From Jaltomata sinuosa (taxonomy: Eukaryota; Streptophyta; Magnoliopsida; Solanales; Solanaceae), in contig QJPP01000002.1 in the NCBI GenBank assembly GCA_003996215.1, forward strand, positions 2,418,001 through 2,482,000: a stretch of 64,000 nucleotides of DNA. The letters are read 5' to 3'. Each line of letters begins with the position of its first letter. Within the stretch, counting starts at the first letter, position 1. Made by a program: the position numbers and the translations under genes. Positions 1 to 10,522 of this stretch are shown here, piece after piece. Under the pieces are notes generated by a model that saw nothing but the letters and a program-made list of their open reading frames with translations, was not told the DNA's origin and made no database searches.

Positions 1-333
1 TTTTTAGTTTTTCTAATGTCATACAAATAGGAAAAACTAAGAAAAATGTCAAAATTTTGAAAATAAATAAATATAAATGTCGTTCTTGGCTTTAGAGGCA
101 TGCCACATCACCTCTTCCAAGTCTAGCTTTGTTATATATATAGATGTACCTGGTTTGCCAAAGAAAATTAGTCCCTGTTCTATAATCCTGTAGTTTTAAC
201 TACTAATTGCTAATTTAGTGAGTTCAATAGTCCTGACAATTCATTTTGAGTAGAACATTTGCCCAGTAGTCAAGTCTAGTTAACTCTCTATAAGAAGCAG
301 TTGTGGCCTGTGGGATATTACTCTTTAAGTACA

Positions 334-1029
334 CTACCTGGATGTTTGGGATAATTGAGGCAGTAACATGATCAGCATGGATTTGATCCAGGCTTTTATC
401 ATGTCATTGCATCTTTCCCAATATGGAAAGTAAGGGGAATCTGTAGTAGGTCGGGGGTATCTCCCATCTAAAAAACCTAATTTGTTCTTAGCAGATAAGG
501 AGGCCAACATGCTATTCCTCCATAAGACAAACCCAGTACCTGAGAATGGCACAGCTACCAATTGGCTCCCAGGGTTGTCAGATGAATGGACATAAAAAGG
601 ATGGGAATTATCTAGAGAAAAGGGAGTAAAACCCTCAGTATTCGCACCAACAATAGAACTATTTGAATGACTACCCATGTTATGCTAGTTACATCAAAAA
701 ATTACAACCAAAATAGTCAATCGAGATTAGGATCACGAGGATAATGGTCGATACACAGAATACACTTGAGGAATACAACATCAAAAGCGAATTTCGCATG
801 AAATCGAAGATCAATCTCGAAATGTATGAGAGATGAGTAAGAACTATATTACCGGACTTCTTCTACACCTGAAGAAGTAAAGGTCTTGAATAATCGAGCA
901 CAAATTCGAACCCTCACCTCAGACAACTACACAACTACTCTGAAGACGATTCTGTTGGAGATACCTTTCACGGGTAACATCGATCGATAGATCGTGAAGA
1001 GAACAAGTTGATTTCATGCTCTGATACCA
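334..1029 (-). mobile_element. copia-type retroelement remnant: gag 5' part and leader
   Basis: The minus-strand frame at 334-678 reads like the N-terminal domain of plant copia gag proteins (Retrotran_gag_3 type): 'PFYVHSSDNPGSQLVAVPF', then 'SAKNKLGFLDG', then 'WERCNDMIKAWI'. These are the usual ordered blocks of the family. The frame breaks after the last block, and no protease, integrase or RT follows. On the same strand, the leader between gag and the LTR contains the primer-binding sequence TGGTATCAGAGC (about 1018-1029), complementary to initiator tRNA-Met and directly adjoining the LTR. I infer a truncated, immobile element; the 3' portion and second LTR are absent from the window. 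Confidence 0.75.
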
Positions 1030-1234
1030 TGTTGATATGCAGAAGATTACACTATGCGGAAGATAAAATCGAAGAAGAGCTTAGAAGGTTGAAGATGAAA
1101 AGAGAGAAAAGAGAAAAGAGAGTTTTATTATTCACATATTTGTCCAACCGTCATTACAAAATATCTACTGGCTATTTATATTTACAAATACAAAGACAAA
1201 ATGTAATATTAACTAAGTTGGGCCCGAGTCAACA
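1030..1234 (-). repeat. LTR of the copia-type remnant (about 205 bp)
   Basis: The segment is bounded by the perfect 6-bp inverted termini TGTTGA and TCAACA (TG...CA rule). It directly abuts the tRNA-Met primer-binding site and gag fragment on the minus strand, so it is the 5' LTR of that element. A matching second LTR was not found at lower coordinates. The boundary at 1234 rests on the terminal repeat only. Confidence 0.65.
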
Positions 1235-1769
1235 TTGAACTGTGCCTCTGGCAGAGATGCATGTTGGGCCTGAGAATTGCTCCGGGTAACAGAATCATCA
1301 ACAGAATCGGGTGAGAGCTTTCTCAGAAACATGGCTCCTATTAATTGAGAAAATGATATATTTGTGAGCTCTGCTTCATCATTAAGGCAAAACACAAGTC
1401 ATAAATCTAGGCTTCTGGTAAGATAAGTTGATTAAGCCAATCATGAAAGAAATAAAACAAGAGATGAGAATGACTTCAAGAATGAAATGATTACCTTTCT
1501 TGGAACGGAATTAGGAAGATGGCAGAAAGATCTGGACTTGAAAGCTATGTTTAAAAAGAGAGGCATATACGGAGAAACATGTGATTCCCTAGACCTCTCT
1601 ATACACAAAATAGCAATTAATTCTTGTAGTAAGAGAAAGTAAAAGTAGACAACCACACTCATAGTTGTAGACAAGTCAGGCAGAGTTTGTGATCATTCAC
1701 TTTAACAATAATAAAGAGGGGACAGCCGGACAGTGGAATTTTCACACGCTTGAAGTCTTCTTGTCTTCT
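1235..1769. other. no gene recognised
   Basis: Short open frames on both strands show no recognisable domain. The stretch lies between the copia LTR and the LINE target site. Confidence 0.5.
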
Positions 1770-1782
1770 TTTTTGGACACTA

Positions 1783-2671
1783 AACAACACCAACAACATC
1801 ACCCTTTCTCCTTAGCCAACCAAAGTCTTCTGATGGCAATAACCGCGTTTCCCGTTAAAAGTAAAGCGGTGTTCTCTCTAGACAGGTAGAACCCTACTCT
1901 ACCAAGGTCTTTCGAGTAGGATATGTAATACGTCCATAAGGACGACGTCATACCAGACGTCCTGCTTTAACTTCCCTAGCTCCAACTTAGCAGAAGGGGC
2001 ACCTTCTCCCCCCATACCCAGTATATTCCCACAAAGTGGAGTTTGGAGAGGGTACAGCGTATGCAGTCCGTACCACTACCTCAGAGGTGAGGTAGAGAGG
2101 CAGCTTCCGATAGACCCTCGGCTCAAGACCAAGACATAGTAAAAGAACAAGAAACAATAGGAAGAAACAAAATAATAGATAGTAACAGAAATAAGACTAC
2201 CACAAAATAATACTACAGTCCATCTACCCGAGACCACAAACCTTCGGAAAACTCCAAGCACAAGACACTACAAGTGTAGCCCTACGACTACGATCACGGG
2301 CCACAAAACAAGCACTCCTACAGACTAGCATGAATGCATTCCTACCCACTAACCCCCTACCTTAATTCGAGTCCTCCACACCTTCCTATCTCATGTCCTC
2401 GGTAAGCTGTAACTGCTCCATGTCATGTCTAATAACCTCCCTCCAATACTTCTTCGTTCTACCTCTACCTCGCTCGAAACCATCCATAGCCAACCTCTCA
2501 CACCTCCGCACTGGGGCATTCGTGCTCCTCCTCATTACATGCCCGAACCATCTCAACCTCGCTTCCCGCATCTTGACGTCAACGAAGTCAATCCCACCTT
2601 GTCTCGTATAACCTCATTTCTAATTCTATCTCTCCTAGTAAACCCACACATCCATCGCAACATCCTCATCG
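1783..2671 (-). mobile_element. 5'-truncated RTE-type LINE with Au-like 3' tail
   Basis: The insertion is flanked by a 13-bp target-site duplication, TTTTTGGACACTA, at 1770-1782 and 2672-2684. On the minus strand it begins in the far C-terminal coding part of a plant RTE-clade reverse transcriptase: 'MRMLRWMCGFTRRDRIRNEV' near 2667, then after a 1-base shift 'LRWFGHVMRRSTNAPVRRC' at 2386-2571. The 3' UTR follows, containing the Au-SINE/RTE tail seen on plus as 'TTCCGATAGACCCTCGGCTC' near 2106-2127. The element ends in a GTTGTTGGTGTTGTTT (TTG-rich) tail next to the 1770-1782 repeat. Heavy 5' truncation and a TTG tail are normal for this family. It is dead: frameshifted and lacking the RT core. 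Confidence 0.85.
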
Positions 2672-2684
2672 TTTTTGGACACTA

Positions 2685-3300
2685 TAATATAAAAATACCC
2701 AACTATGTTACTATTCAAAGAAAATGAGTGCAATTTTGGATGGACCTAACAAACACATTGTCGGTAAAAACAGACTGCTGCCCAAGAACTGTTGGAGAAT
2801 TCAACCAAAATTTCTGTTATTTTTCCCACATCTTGCCCTTATAGGATGGTCCAAATAGTCCCCTATGATAGAGGTAGCATACAAAAGCTTCCAGATTTAG
2901 GTAACGAATTACTAATTCTTGGGGTTTTAAGTAAATTTGATTTGACTAGTAAATTTCCCACTCCTCTCCAACTCAATTCACGAAGTGAACTTCAACTACA
3001 GTGGAAGTTATGGTGTTCCGTGTGCTAGTTAACACAATGACCCCCAAACTTCGCTACTTGGTTCGATAATGTATAGACCATTAATATTAAATTCAATTTC
3101 AGTCATCACACAGGTAACTACTAAGAGCGTCCTCTTTAAAGAAACAAATACAGCCACCAATCGATATAAAAATATTGTGCCGATGTCAATAAAAATAATT
3201 AACACAATTATGTTGTCAAATAAGACGAATCTTTATTAATATATAATTGTGTCAAACACACTCTTTATTGAATTTTAACATTCAATTTTCACATTTCAAC
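2685..3300. other. intergenic; promoter side of the zinc-finger pair
   Basis: No gene is seen. The part from about 3121 is duplicated at about 19376, so it belongs to the segment copied together with the zinc-finger genes. Confidence 0.5.
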
Positions 3301-3323
3301 TCATCAGGGATGAGAATTTTTGG

Positions 3324-3758
3324 ATGTACACGTTCAAAGTAGAGGAGTGCCCATTCCACTGTCATCCCAATATGTGGGCATTTTGCTACTTTCGACATCC
3401 GGGTGAGCCGGATGGACGGAGACACCCATCCCTTCATTTAGCCACTCCATGTGATTTCTTCCCTTACGCATGTGGATGGGGAGATGCTTGTTGGTTGGCG
3501 CATGGCATATACGAGACTTTTTTGCATCCAGATAGTTTTCGCACTACCTTATGTATTGGTAGATGCTTCAGCTATCCATGTTTTTACGCGCACACACCCT
3601 ATGAGGTGAGGGTGAGACCACGAGCAGACACTCCAGGTTCAGGTTCAGGTTCAGGTTCAGGTTCCGGTTCGGGTTCGGGTTCTCTCCCAACCGTTGTTGA
3701 TGGAGTTCTTGCTGAGATGTCTAGGTATGAGTTGTTCCATTTTGATATTGATTTCTAA
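3324..3758 (+). CDS. divergent arginine-rich tandem CCCH zinc-finger protein (RR-TZF-like)
   Basis: The 144-residue frame follows the plant RR-TZF plan: an RR-like block 'MYTFKVEECPF...RHPGE' (residues 1-31), zinc finger 1 CX6CX5CX3H ('CDFFPYACGWGDACWLAH', about 44-61), a 16-residue linker, and zinc finger 2 CX3CX4CX3H ('CIGRCFSYPCFYAH', about 78-91). The family norm is CX7-8CX5CX3H-X16-CX5CX4CX3H, so both fingers are shortened but keep all C and H ligands. Canonical members bind RNA or DNA and occur in cytoplasmic granules. The tail carries eight Gly-Ser pairs encoded by a GGTTCA hexamer tract (about 3635-3682). The codons just upstream (GAT GAG AAT TTT TGG) continue the domain and follow a CAG acceptor-like site at about 3306, so the real start may lie in an upstream exon. 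It may be decaying. Confidence 0.7.
   Translation: MYTFKVEECPFHCHPNMWAFCYFRHPGEPDGRRHPSLHLATPCDFFPYACGWGDACWLAHGIYETFLHPDSFRTTLCIGRCFSYPCFYAHTPYEVRVRPRADTPGSGSGSGSGSGSGSGSLPTVVDGVLAEMSRYELFHFDIDF
3635..3682 (+). repeat. coding hexanucleotide microsatellite (GGTTCA/GGTTCG)n
   Basis: About eight hexamers encode alternating Gly-Ser in the C-terminal tail of the first zinc-finger gene. The paralogous segment at about 19900 lacks the expansion, so it arose after the duplication or was lost there. Confidence 0.85.
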
Positions 3759-3853
3759 ATTTCCCTAAGTTAAGGGTTATAGGAAATAGGAGGTAGGGGT
3801 AAGGTGGATATTATGTTGTATGAGTTAGTTGACTTCTCAAAAATTACAGGGAC

Positions 3854-4177
3854 ATGGACGACTCCACTTTTTGGATGTATGAGTACAAAGTGAGAGTGTG
3901 CGCAGATAGCAGGTGGCATAGGTGGGGGGACTGCTTGTATGCCCACCCCGGTGAGGCGGCCCGCCGGAGAGACCCACGGACTCACTCTGCTTTGAGATGC
4001 TCGTCTTTTGAGTCCGGTCGCTCATGCCCTAGAGGCAACGGCTGTGAGTTTGCTCATGGTGGGTACGAGCATAACCTGCACCCGGACGTCTTCCGCACCA
4101 CTCGATGTAAGCGTGCATTTTGCACCATGACACCATGCTTCTACGCTCATACCATGGAGCAGCTGAGACATGTGTGA
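3854..4177 (+). CDS. arginine-rich tandem CCCH zinc-finger protein (RR-TZF)
   Basis: The 107-residue frame is nearly the whole conserved RR-TZF core. The RR block runs 'FWMYEYKVRVC...YAHPGEAARRRDP' (about 6-41), finger 1 is CX8CX5CX3H ('CSSFESGRSCPRGNGCEFAH', about 48-67), a 16-residue linker contains the family-typical 'LHPDVFRTTRC', and finger 2 is CX4CX4CX3H ('CKRAFCTMTPCFYAH'). Finger 2 is one residue short of the usual CX5C spacing. It lies 95 bp downstream of the related gene in the same orientation, so the pair is a tandem duplication. An acceptor-like TTACAG/GG at about 3849 suggests an upstream exon. RNA-binding or mRNA-decay function is inferred from the family only. Confidence 0.75.
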   Translation: MDDSTFWMYEYKVRVCADSRWHRWGDCLYAHPGEAARRRDPRTHSALRCSSFESGRSCPRGNGCEFAHGGYEHNLHPDVFRTTRCKRAFCTMTPCFYAHTMEQLRHV

Positions 4178-4194
4178 CATGAGCTATCATCTTA

Positions 4195-4303
4195 GGTAAA
4201 TTTAATGTCTGGTCTATTTTTCTTTTTCCATTCTCTTTCTTGGACTAAGTTTTGTTAATTGAAATTTCTTACGTTTTCTTATTTGAATTTTATGCAATTC
4301 CAG
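4195..4303 (+). other. possible 3'-UTR intron of the second zinc-finger gene
   Basis: A donor-like TTAG/GTAAAT at 4195 and an acceptor-like ATTCCAG/GG at about 4303 bracket a 109-bp AT-rich stretch just after the stop codon. This is inference from splice-site shape only. Confidence 0.3.
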
Positions 4304-4382
4304 GGTAAACAAACACAATCAAAGGAGAAGAATGCTGGTTTCTATTGTCTGATATCTTAGGAGACAGCACCATATAGATACT

Positions 4383-4530
4383 ATTCTGTTGTAGGAAAGA
4401 TATTTCTATTACTCGCACGCACTTCTGTTGTTGTAGGAAAGATATTTCTATTACTTTGCACTTATTTCTGTTGTTGTAGGAAATATATTTCTATTACTTT
4501 GCACTTACTTCTGTTACAGAAAAGATATTT
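4383..4530. repeat. 42-43 bp tandem repeat, about 3.5 copies
   Basis: The unit containing GTAGGAAAGATATTTCTATT recurs at 4391, 4433 and 4476, with a decayed part copy to about 4530. It is non-coding and lies downstream of the zinc-finger genes. Confidence 0.8.
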
Positions 4531-4739
4531 TCAGAGATTTGGTAAACCTTATACAAAAACTCAACTCTTGTGAATCGATCGCGTGTTCCTTTTCTATCTT
4601 CCGGTACAACTTCTTATTATTTATTTCACTTATAAGTATGAATTGATTGTGTTCTCATTCAGAGGAATCTGTAAATATCAAAGAGATTTCGAAGAAAAAA
4701 AAGATATGTATAAGCAGATTAAGAAGCGTGGTAGTTGAT

Positions 4740-5650
4740 ACTCTAAATCACCTCTAAGATACTCTAGTAGTGGTCAGTTTAGCAGCTAAAAGCTTTCCTC
4801 TAAGATACTCTAGTAGTGGTCAGTTTGGCAGCTAAGAGCTCTGCATCACGTTTTGTCTCATCGACGTGCCTCTATAACGATGTCCTTGTTTCCTCTGATT
4901 CCATCTGAAGTTTAGACACCTCAGCTGCAAGTTTGGAGCAAAGATGCCTTGAATTCTGTAGTTTTCATGTTACATGAGAAGCTTCACTTCTTGATTTCTC
5001 AAGAGTTCCCAGAGTGACTTCAATCTCTTGCTTCAACTTGTTCACATTGTCCAGTTCAGCATCCAGCATTCTCCAAAGGTTTTTCTTTTTCTTGAGTTAG
5101 ACCAGCAATTAGCACTTTAATTTTGCTTACTTCATCAAAGGCAGTGCAAGTTTGCCTCAAGCTGGTGTAGTCTCTTTTCTTGTTCCCTCAACATCTTGGC
5201 ATCTGAAGCCGCTTTCTCTTCAAAAGTGGACCTGAACTCACTGTATTCGGCCTTTTAACATTAAGCTCTTTGTAGATTCATCTCTCTCATGGAGCCAAGA
5301 GTTTAATTGCTTATTAGGTTGTCTTATGGTACCTGTTTCAACTCTTGTTCTCTATCTTTTCTGGACTTCATCTTTAAGTTCTTTAATTTCTGAAGTCAAA
5401 TTCAGCAGCTGATCCTGGGATTGCTGATACATAGAGCTCAAACTATCTACCTCTAATTCTTTTTAGCTAGTTTAGTGGTGCTACTTCAAAGACTCACCTC
5501 TTTACGTCTGATCTTTGTAGCAAGCAAAGTAATCTTTTCTTGCAGAACGTGTATCAATCAAGCTTCTTTTAAAGTTCCTCCTGGGATTTCTTCTTATCCT
5601 CCTCTGTCTGCAAATTATTAGAAGCTGCACTTAATGTTTAAGTGACAATT
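4740..5650 (-). pseudogene. decayed coiled-coil protein, MFP1-like
   Basis: Minus-strand reading gives long heptad-rich stretches broken by stops and frame changes. In N-to-C order: 'NNLQTEEDKKKSQEEL' (about 5600), 'SMYQQSQDQLLNLTSEIKEL' (about 5420), 'EFRSTFEEKAASDAKMLREQ' (about 5230), 'VLIAGLTQEKEK' (about 5110), 'MLDAELDNVNKLKQEIEVTL' (about 5050), 'KLAAEVSKLQMESEETRTSL' (about 4900) and 'DETKRDAELLAAKLTTTR' (about 4840). Order and wording resemble the plant MAR-binding filament-like protein MFP1, a coiled-coil protein associated with thylakoids and DNA. At least five frame changes or stops make it non-functional. Another long coiled-coil protein is possible; the coiled-coil nature is clear, the family name less so. 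Confidence 0.6.
4760..4840. repeat. short tandem duplication inside the coiled-coil pseudogene
   Basis: The phrase CTCTAAGATACTCTAGTAGT with 'GGTCAGTTT(A/G)GCAGCTAA' occurs twice, offset by about 46 bp. This is a local duplication after loss of coding function. Confidence 0.75.
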
Positions 5651-8600
5651 CTATATTGAGAAGAGCACAAAAAGTTCCTCATTTCTGTGAAAAAGTATCC
5701 TTTCTATTTTTCTTTTTGATACATTTTCTGGTGAAAGAATATCAGAAATCCACAATGTTCTAAAGAGTACATCTTCAAATTTAAAGGCCACCACAAGGAT
5801 CTTGAAATTCGCCTCAACGTAAGAGAAGAATAATTGAAGGTCTGAAACTCTTTAATGCAAGGTACAACGATACCTCATTGTCTCATGTTTCAAAGATGCT
5901 CAACACACAAGAACAGTACCAACCAAGTAGGAAAAGAAAAATATAAATAACATCAACAAATCTATATCTAGTTAAATAATTGGTTATATTGTTAGCCAAC
6001 TCTATTACAATGATATGATTTGCTGAGACTTAACATAACTCCCATAGAAATCTTTTGTAAGACCTGCCTGGACTATCGTAATGTCTTCCACCTAAACAAA
6101 CAAAATATGACTATTCATCACAAAAATGACAACTAAATAATCTTACCCGAAGCAAAGAGTCTATATCACATCCAGAATGTCATACAAATATATATACAGA
6201 GGTGGATTCACTATTTAACGGGTTCAACCTTTAAGGTACTTATAATTCACATGAAAAGTATTGGGTTTAGATGAACCCACTATCCGAAAGCTGCATCTGC
6301 CCATAAAGATAATGCTTTCTCTAGAGAATTAAGACCAGGATCTAGCAGGGAGCCAAAGACCAGTCTATTATCTATACTTCTCTAAGAACTTGGATGTACC
6401 TCTGTTTAACCAAATCTAAGATTCGCCAAAACACATGGTATTGAATTTGAGAAGGAAGCATGAGCAAATAACATGATATAAGCATACATGAAATGTGTTG
6501 GTGAAGACTCTATAGATTCTCAACTTATTGTCAACTGTCTCATCAATTCAGCATTATATATATCATTCTCTGTTCATTCTTCAATTCCCTCTCCTTTTTC
6601 TTCTAACAACAAATTCCCTTGTTTTCCCTTTTCCTCGAAGCTTCATCTAATGCTCTCAAACACAGGGGTAAGGCCTTTTAGTTTCCTTATATAGCTATAA
6701 GAAAAACATACATCCCCTTCATTAAGCATTACAGTCATGACCCTTTATCTTCTATATTCATCCATTATTTGACACATTATAGACTTTAAATGCAGTTAAA
6801 TAAGTTATAATATATTTGGTGAAACTGCTGCTATTGGGGCTTGCTCGGAGAAAACAAACGGGCAGCTTTAACAATTAGTTAATACAGAGACTTAGTTGAC
6901 TTTTAACATAGTGAAGGAATGGAGAGAGAGAGAGAGGGGGGGTGCCAAGTCACCTTGTCTATAACAACACATTATATATATTTTCTAAAATACTATAAAA
7001 TATAATCATAAATTAGAAATTTCAACAAATTCACCTTACAAACGAACAAAGGCCGATCACATGTATTAGCACATTAAAATATAAAACACAAACCTCATAT
7101 AGAAATTTAATTGAACTCACCTATGCAAATCAACAAACACAACATCGCTGGATTAGCCTGTTGTTTGGTATAAAAGAAGGTGCTCCCCACAGTCCAATAC
7201 CTTGTAGAGCTTACTATACAGCCTATACAAATAAAAGAATCTGTCTTAAACAGTTTCAAGAAAAAAGAATCTGTCTTAAATAAAATAAATTGATAAGGCG
7301 AGCAAGATATAAAATGATAGCAAAACAACAAATCAAAAGAATTTCAATTGGGCACTATAAAGATGGTAATAAAGCATAATATTTTCATCATTTTTTGTTT
7401 ACTCATAGTTTTGTACACTATATATAACGTGTGTGATTTTAAAAAAATTAATTCCCCAAAAGAGTAATTAGTTGCAAGACAGAAGGCTATATGCCTTAAT
7501 GAACCAATTTTCTTCAAGAAAAGAGCAGTCTGGCACTTTATAAGCTAACAGTTGCGGCTTCTTGTTTCACCTGTATTCTTAAAATAATCATCTAATTAAA
7601 GCTTGTCAGGATAAGGAAAGCGATAGTGGGAGGAAAATTGGAAAGAAGGAACGTATGAGATTGCTTTAGCGAGACAAATTTTGAAGAATCGGTTAGCATC
7701 AACAGAAACCTAGTTGCTTCTAAAGCTTCACATAGAACCCGTCCCTCAATGGAGAAGAAAGCAAATCAGTTTGCTTAAATATTGTCTGCATGGAACGGGA
7801 ATACAAAGTTATAAGATATCATTAATAATTAACTTTTGATGTTTAAACTTAACTTGAAATGTGTGAAGACTTTGTTAAATAGGGGAAGGGATAGAAGAAC
7901 CAGAATATTTGGAGTTGTATTTTAAAAAGCTCCTGGACTAAAAGAAAAATACTTTTATGGGAGTTCCACCTCCAAACGCTCTTTTTCCTGTAATAAAAAG
8001 GAAACTATTGTTTTGAAGAAGAATAACCATCACACGAAGCATTCATGTCCTCAACGACATTCTTGACTCTTATTACGCATCCATTACAAAATATTCACTT
8101 TTACTTTCGAAAAGAGGGTTCAAAGAGTAAAAGAACGGACAAATATTACTGCAGACCGTTGCACTATATAATATGCACGTAAATTAGAATGCACTAATAT
8201 AACAATTGGACCAGGGAATAAGCACCAACCATTAGGTAGAAAAAATTTCATATGGGGAAAATTTCACTAATCGCCATGAACACCATAAACTCCAAATCCC
8301 CCTTCCATCCTTAGGTATAAAAAGTGCACTCCCTTAAATCTACAATACATTGTATACTTTGATATCACTACCGTTCCTTAGTACAAACTCTTAAAAAAAT
8401 TGTTACAACCTTACCGTACCTTTTTAGTGGATTTATCTTTAGATGACCATTTTCATAAAATAAAAATTCAATACTTTTTCTAAAACTATTTAAATTTTGT
8501 CTTCACTCTTCCACATGCCATTTTGGTAAATCCAAGTGGACCAACAAAGAGCACAAAACAGGGTAAAAATGCATTGAAGAAACAAAACGGAATAATAAGA

Positions 8601-10295
8601 TAAGAAAACTGACTACTATTATTCAGTGGTAAGAGAGTAGAAACAATGAGCAATTAATCTTTGTTACCTGGCGGTGTCCAAAAAGAAGAACCTGAAATTG
8701 GAGCGATGTCAATCTCCACCGGAACAAACTCCCAAGAAGTTCAATACACTCGGTTCATCCTCTGTCCAGATTCTCCTCACTCTTTTAATTCGTCTCTTGT
8801 CTCTCTTTCTTCCCTCGGATGAAGGTACTGTAAAGGCGGCAAATGGATATTTTACCACTTCTCAAGATAGTTTTCCTTGTTTAAAAAATTAAAGAGAACA
8901 AAGGAAAGCGTAAATCATCGACCATAATGTGAAATGAAATTTAGACATAAGAGGAGCAGCAATTATCGAGACTGATGGATTTCCATTATGCGCAGAGGAA
9001 CTTACATTTTACTAATATAGGTCAGAGGTTTTTAAGAGGATGTAAGCTTTCCCAGAACCAAAAAAAAAAAAGTGAAAAGGAAGACGATCAAGGTATTTAC
9101 ATGTGGAGAGCCAAGATTTATAGTTTTGTTGTTTCCTTGATAAAAACATTTAAGCAACTTTTCCCATTTGGAACGATTCCAACTGTTTGTTTAGATTTTG
9201 TGCTCCATGCTCCAGCGAAACAAAATCAGTTTTTTCTATGTCATAGAACTAACATCTTCTCAAAGAAACATATTTAAAGTCCTAGTTGTTAGAAAGTGAC
9301 ATTGGAATCTCTAGGTAGAAAGAGGAATTGAACATATGGATTACAATTGAGTTCCAATACAACACAATTCATGTGTAATTCATATCTTTAACTTTTAAGA
9401 GAATATACAAAAAAATTATCAACTGATTAATTCAGAAAATCTTTAGCATCATCCCTAAAATTAAGAGGGGAAAAAGGGAGAAGGAAGACCTGCAAGACAT
9501 ATCATCACATCCGCTAAAACGTTCAATATAGAATTTGCAGTTAGGGCATCTAACCCACTTCATCATCTTAGCCAAATATTTGACTAACTATCACTTTCTG
9601 TGATTGTTGTCAAATTTTGATCCAACCTAGATTGTTTTTTGGCAAGGAAAAGATTTGAGTACTTGTTTCACCTGTAGAGGTAAATCTCGAGCATTACTTG
9701 AAACCTCCTGGTTTGCAAGCGAAAAATCACCAATACCACTTGTCTAACACACTAGAAAAAGAGCAGAAAATGAGTTAAAACTCACCAATACCACTATGCT
9801 AACCGAAGAGAAAGAACCCCAATATGTTGTAATATTATCCCCATATATGAAAATAAACATGTTATCTCAGAAAAGTTAATGAACATTCAATTCCACATTG
9901 AAGTATTCGATTTTTCATAAAACCAACTCAAGAATTCATGAGAGTAAAATTAAGTCCAGAAACGTTAAGAATCTTTATATTCAATCGATTTGCAGCTTTA
10001 ATAATGTTCTAGATTCATTGTTTCAGGAACCATGGTAACAGAAAATTGAATCCATTAGACGAATTAATCGGAAATAAGGGGGGGAAAACTCACCTTTTTG
10101 GTCTGGTTTGAAACCCCATAGCAGCTTCCATTGATCTCCCTCCATCCAAGGGCCATGTGGTCATTTTCACTCGCCGACAGCGTATGGAGGTGAAGATGAC
10201 TTCAGTGGAAGAAGTGGTCTTTCTTATTCCATCTTGGGCCACTTTCCTCTTTGTGTTCGAATGGGCCTATTTGTTGTTAAGGCCCTTTTGGCCAT
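5650..10295. other. long AT-rich intergenic stretch without a convincing gene
   Basis: There is a GA-run microsatellite at about 6919-6938 and many small open frames without domain character. Several minus-strand donor-like phrases are present, for example CATAG/GTGAGT near 7117, ACAG/GTGAAA near 7571 and 9671, and AAG/GTGAGT near 10094. The last follows an ATG-initiated 21-codon frame on minus (10154 downwards). These could be leftover 5' exons of the coiled-coil pseudogene or chance; I could not join them. Confidence 0.35.
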
Positions 10296-10522
10296 GGTTA
10301 AACACACATACCTCCTTACCATATTTACTAACTATCTCACGTCTTTATTTTAATTACTTAATATACCACATGTAAACACATTGATACATCACTCCAGGTC
10401 ATAATACATCGCCGCGATGTATCAAAGATAATTATCCAGAGGTGAGATGATGTATCAGAGCAAAGTGAGGTAGGAAAAAGAGTAATTACCTCACAAATAT
10501 GTGTGTTTTATGTAAGTTACCC
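10296..10522 (+). mobile_element. MULE-type MITE, family 1 (GATACATC family)
   Basis: It shares start (GGTTAAACACACATACCTCC), 'CCATATTTACTAACT', 'AATATACCACATGT', the short palindrome ATACATCGCCGCGATGTAT and end (GTTTTATGTAAGTTACCC) with the copy at 58813-59095, which has a 9-bp target duplication. No clear target duplication is visible at this copy. It is non-coding. Confidence 0.65.

Noticed and set aside
2393..2727. Plus-strand frames of 72 and 100 codons
   Set aside because: They are antisense shadows of the RTE LINE coding remnant.
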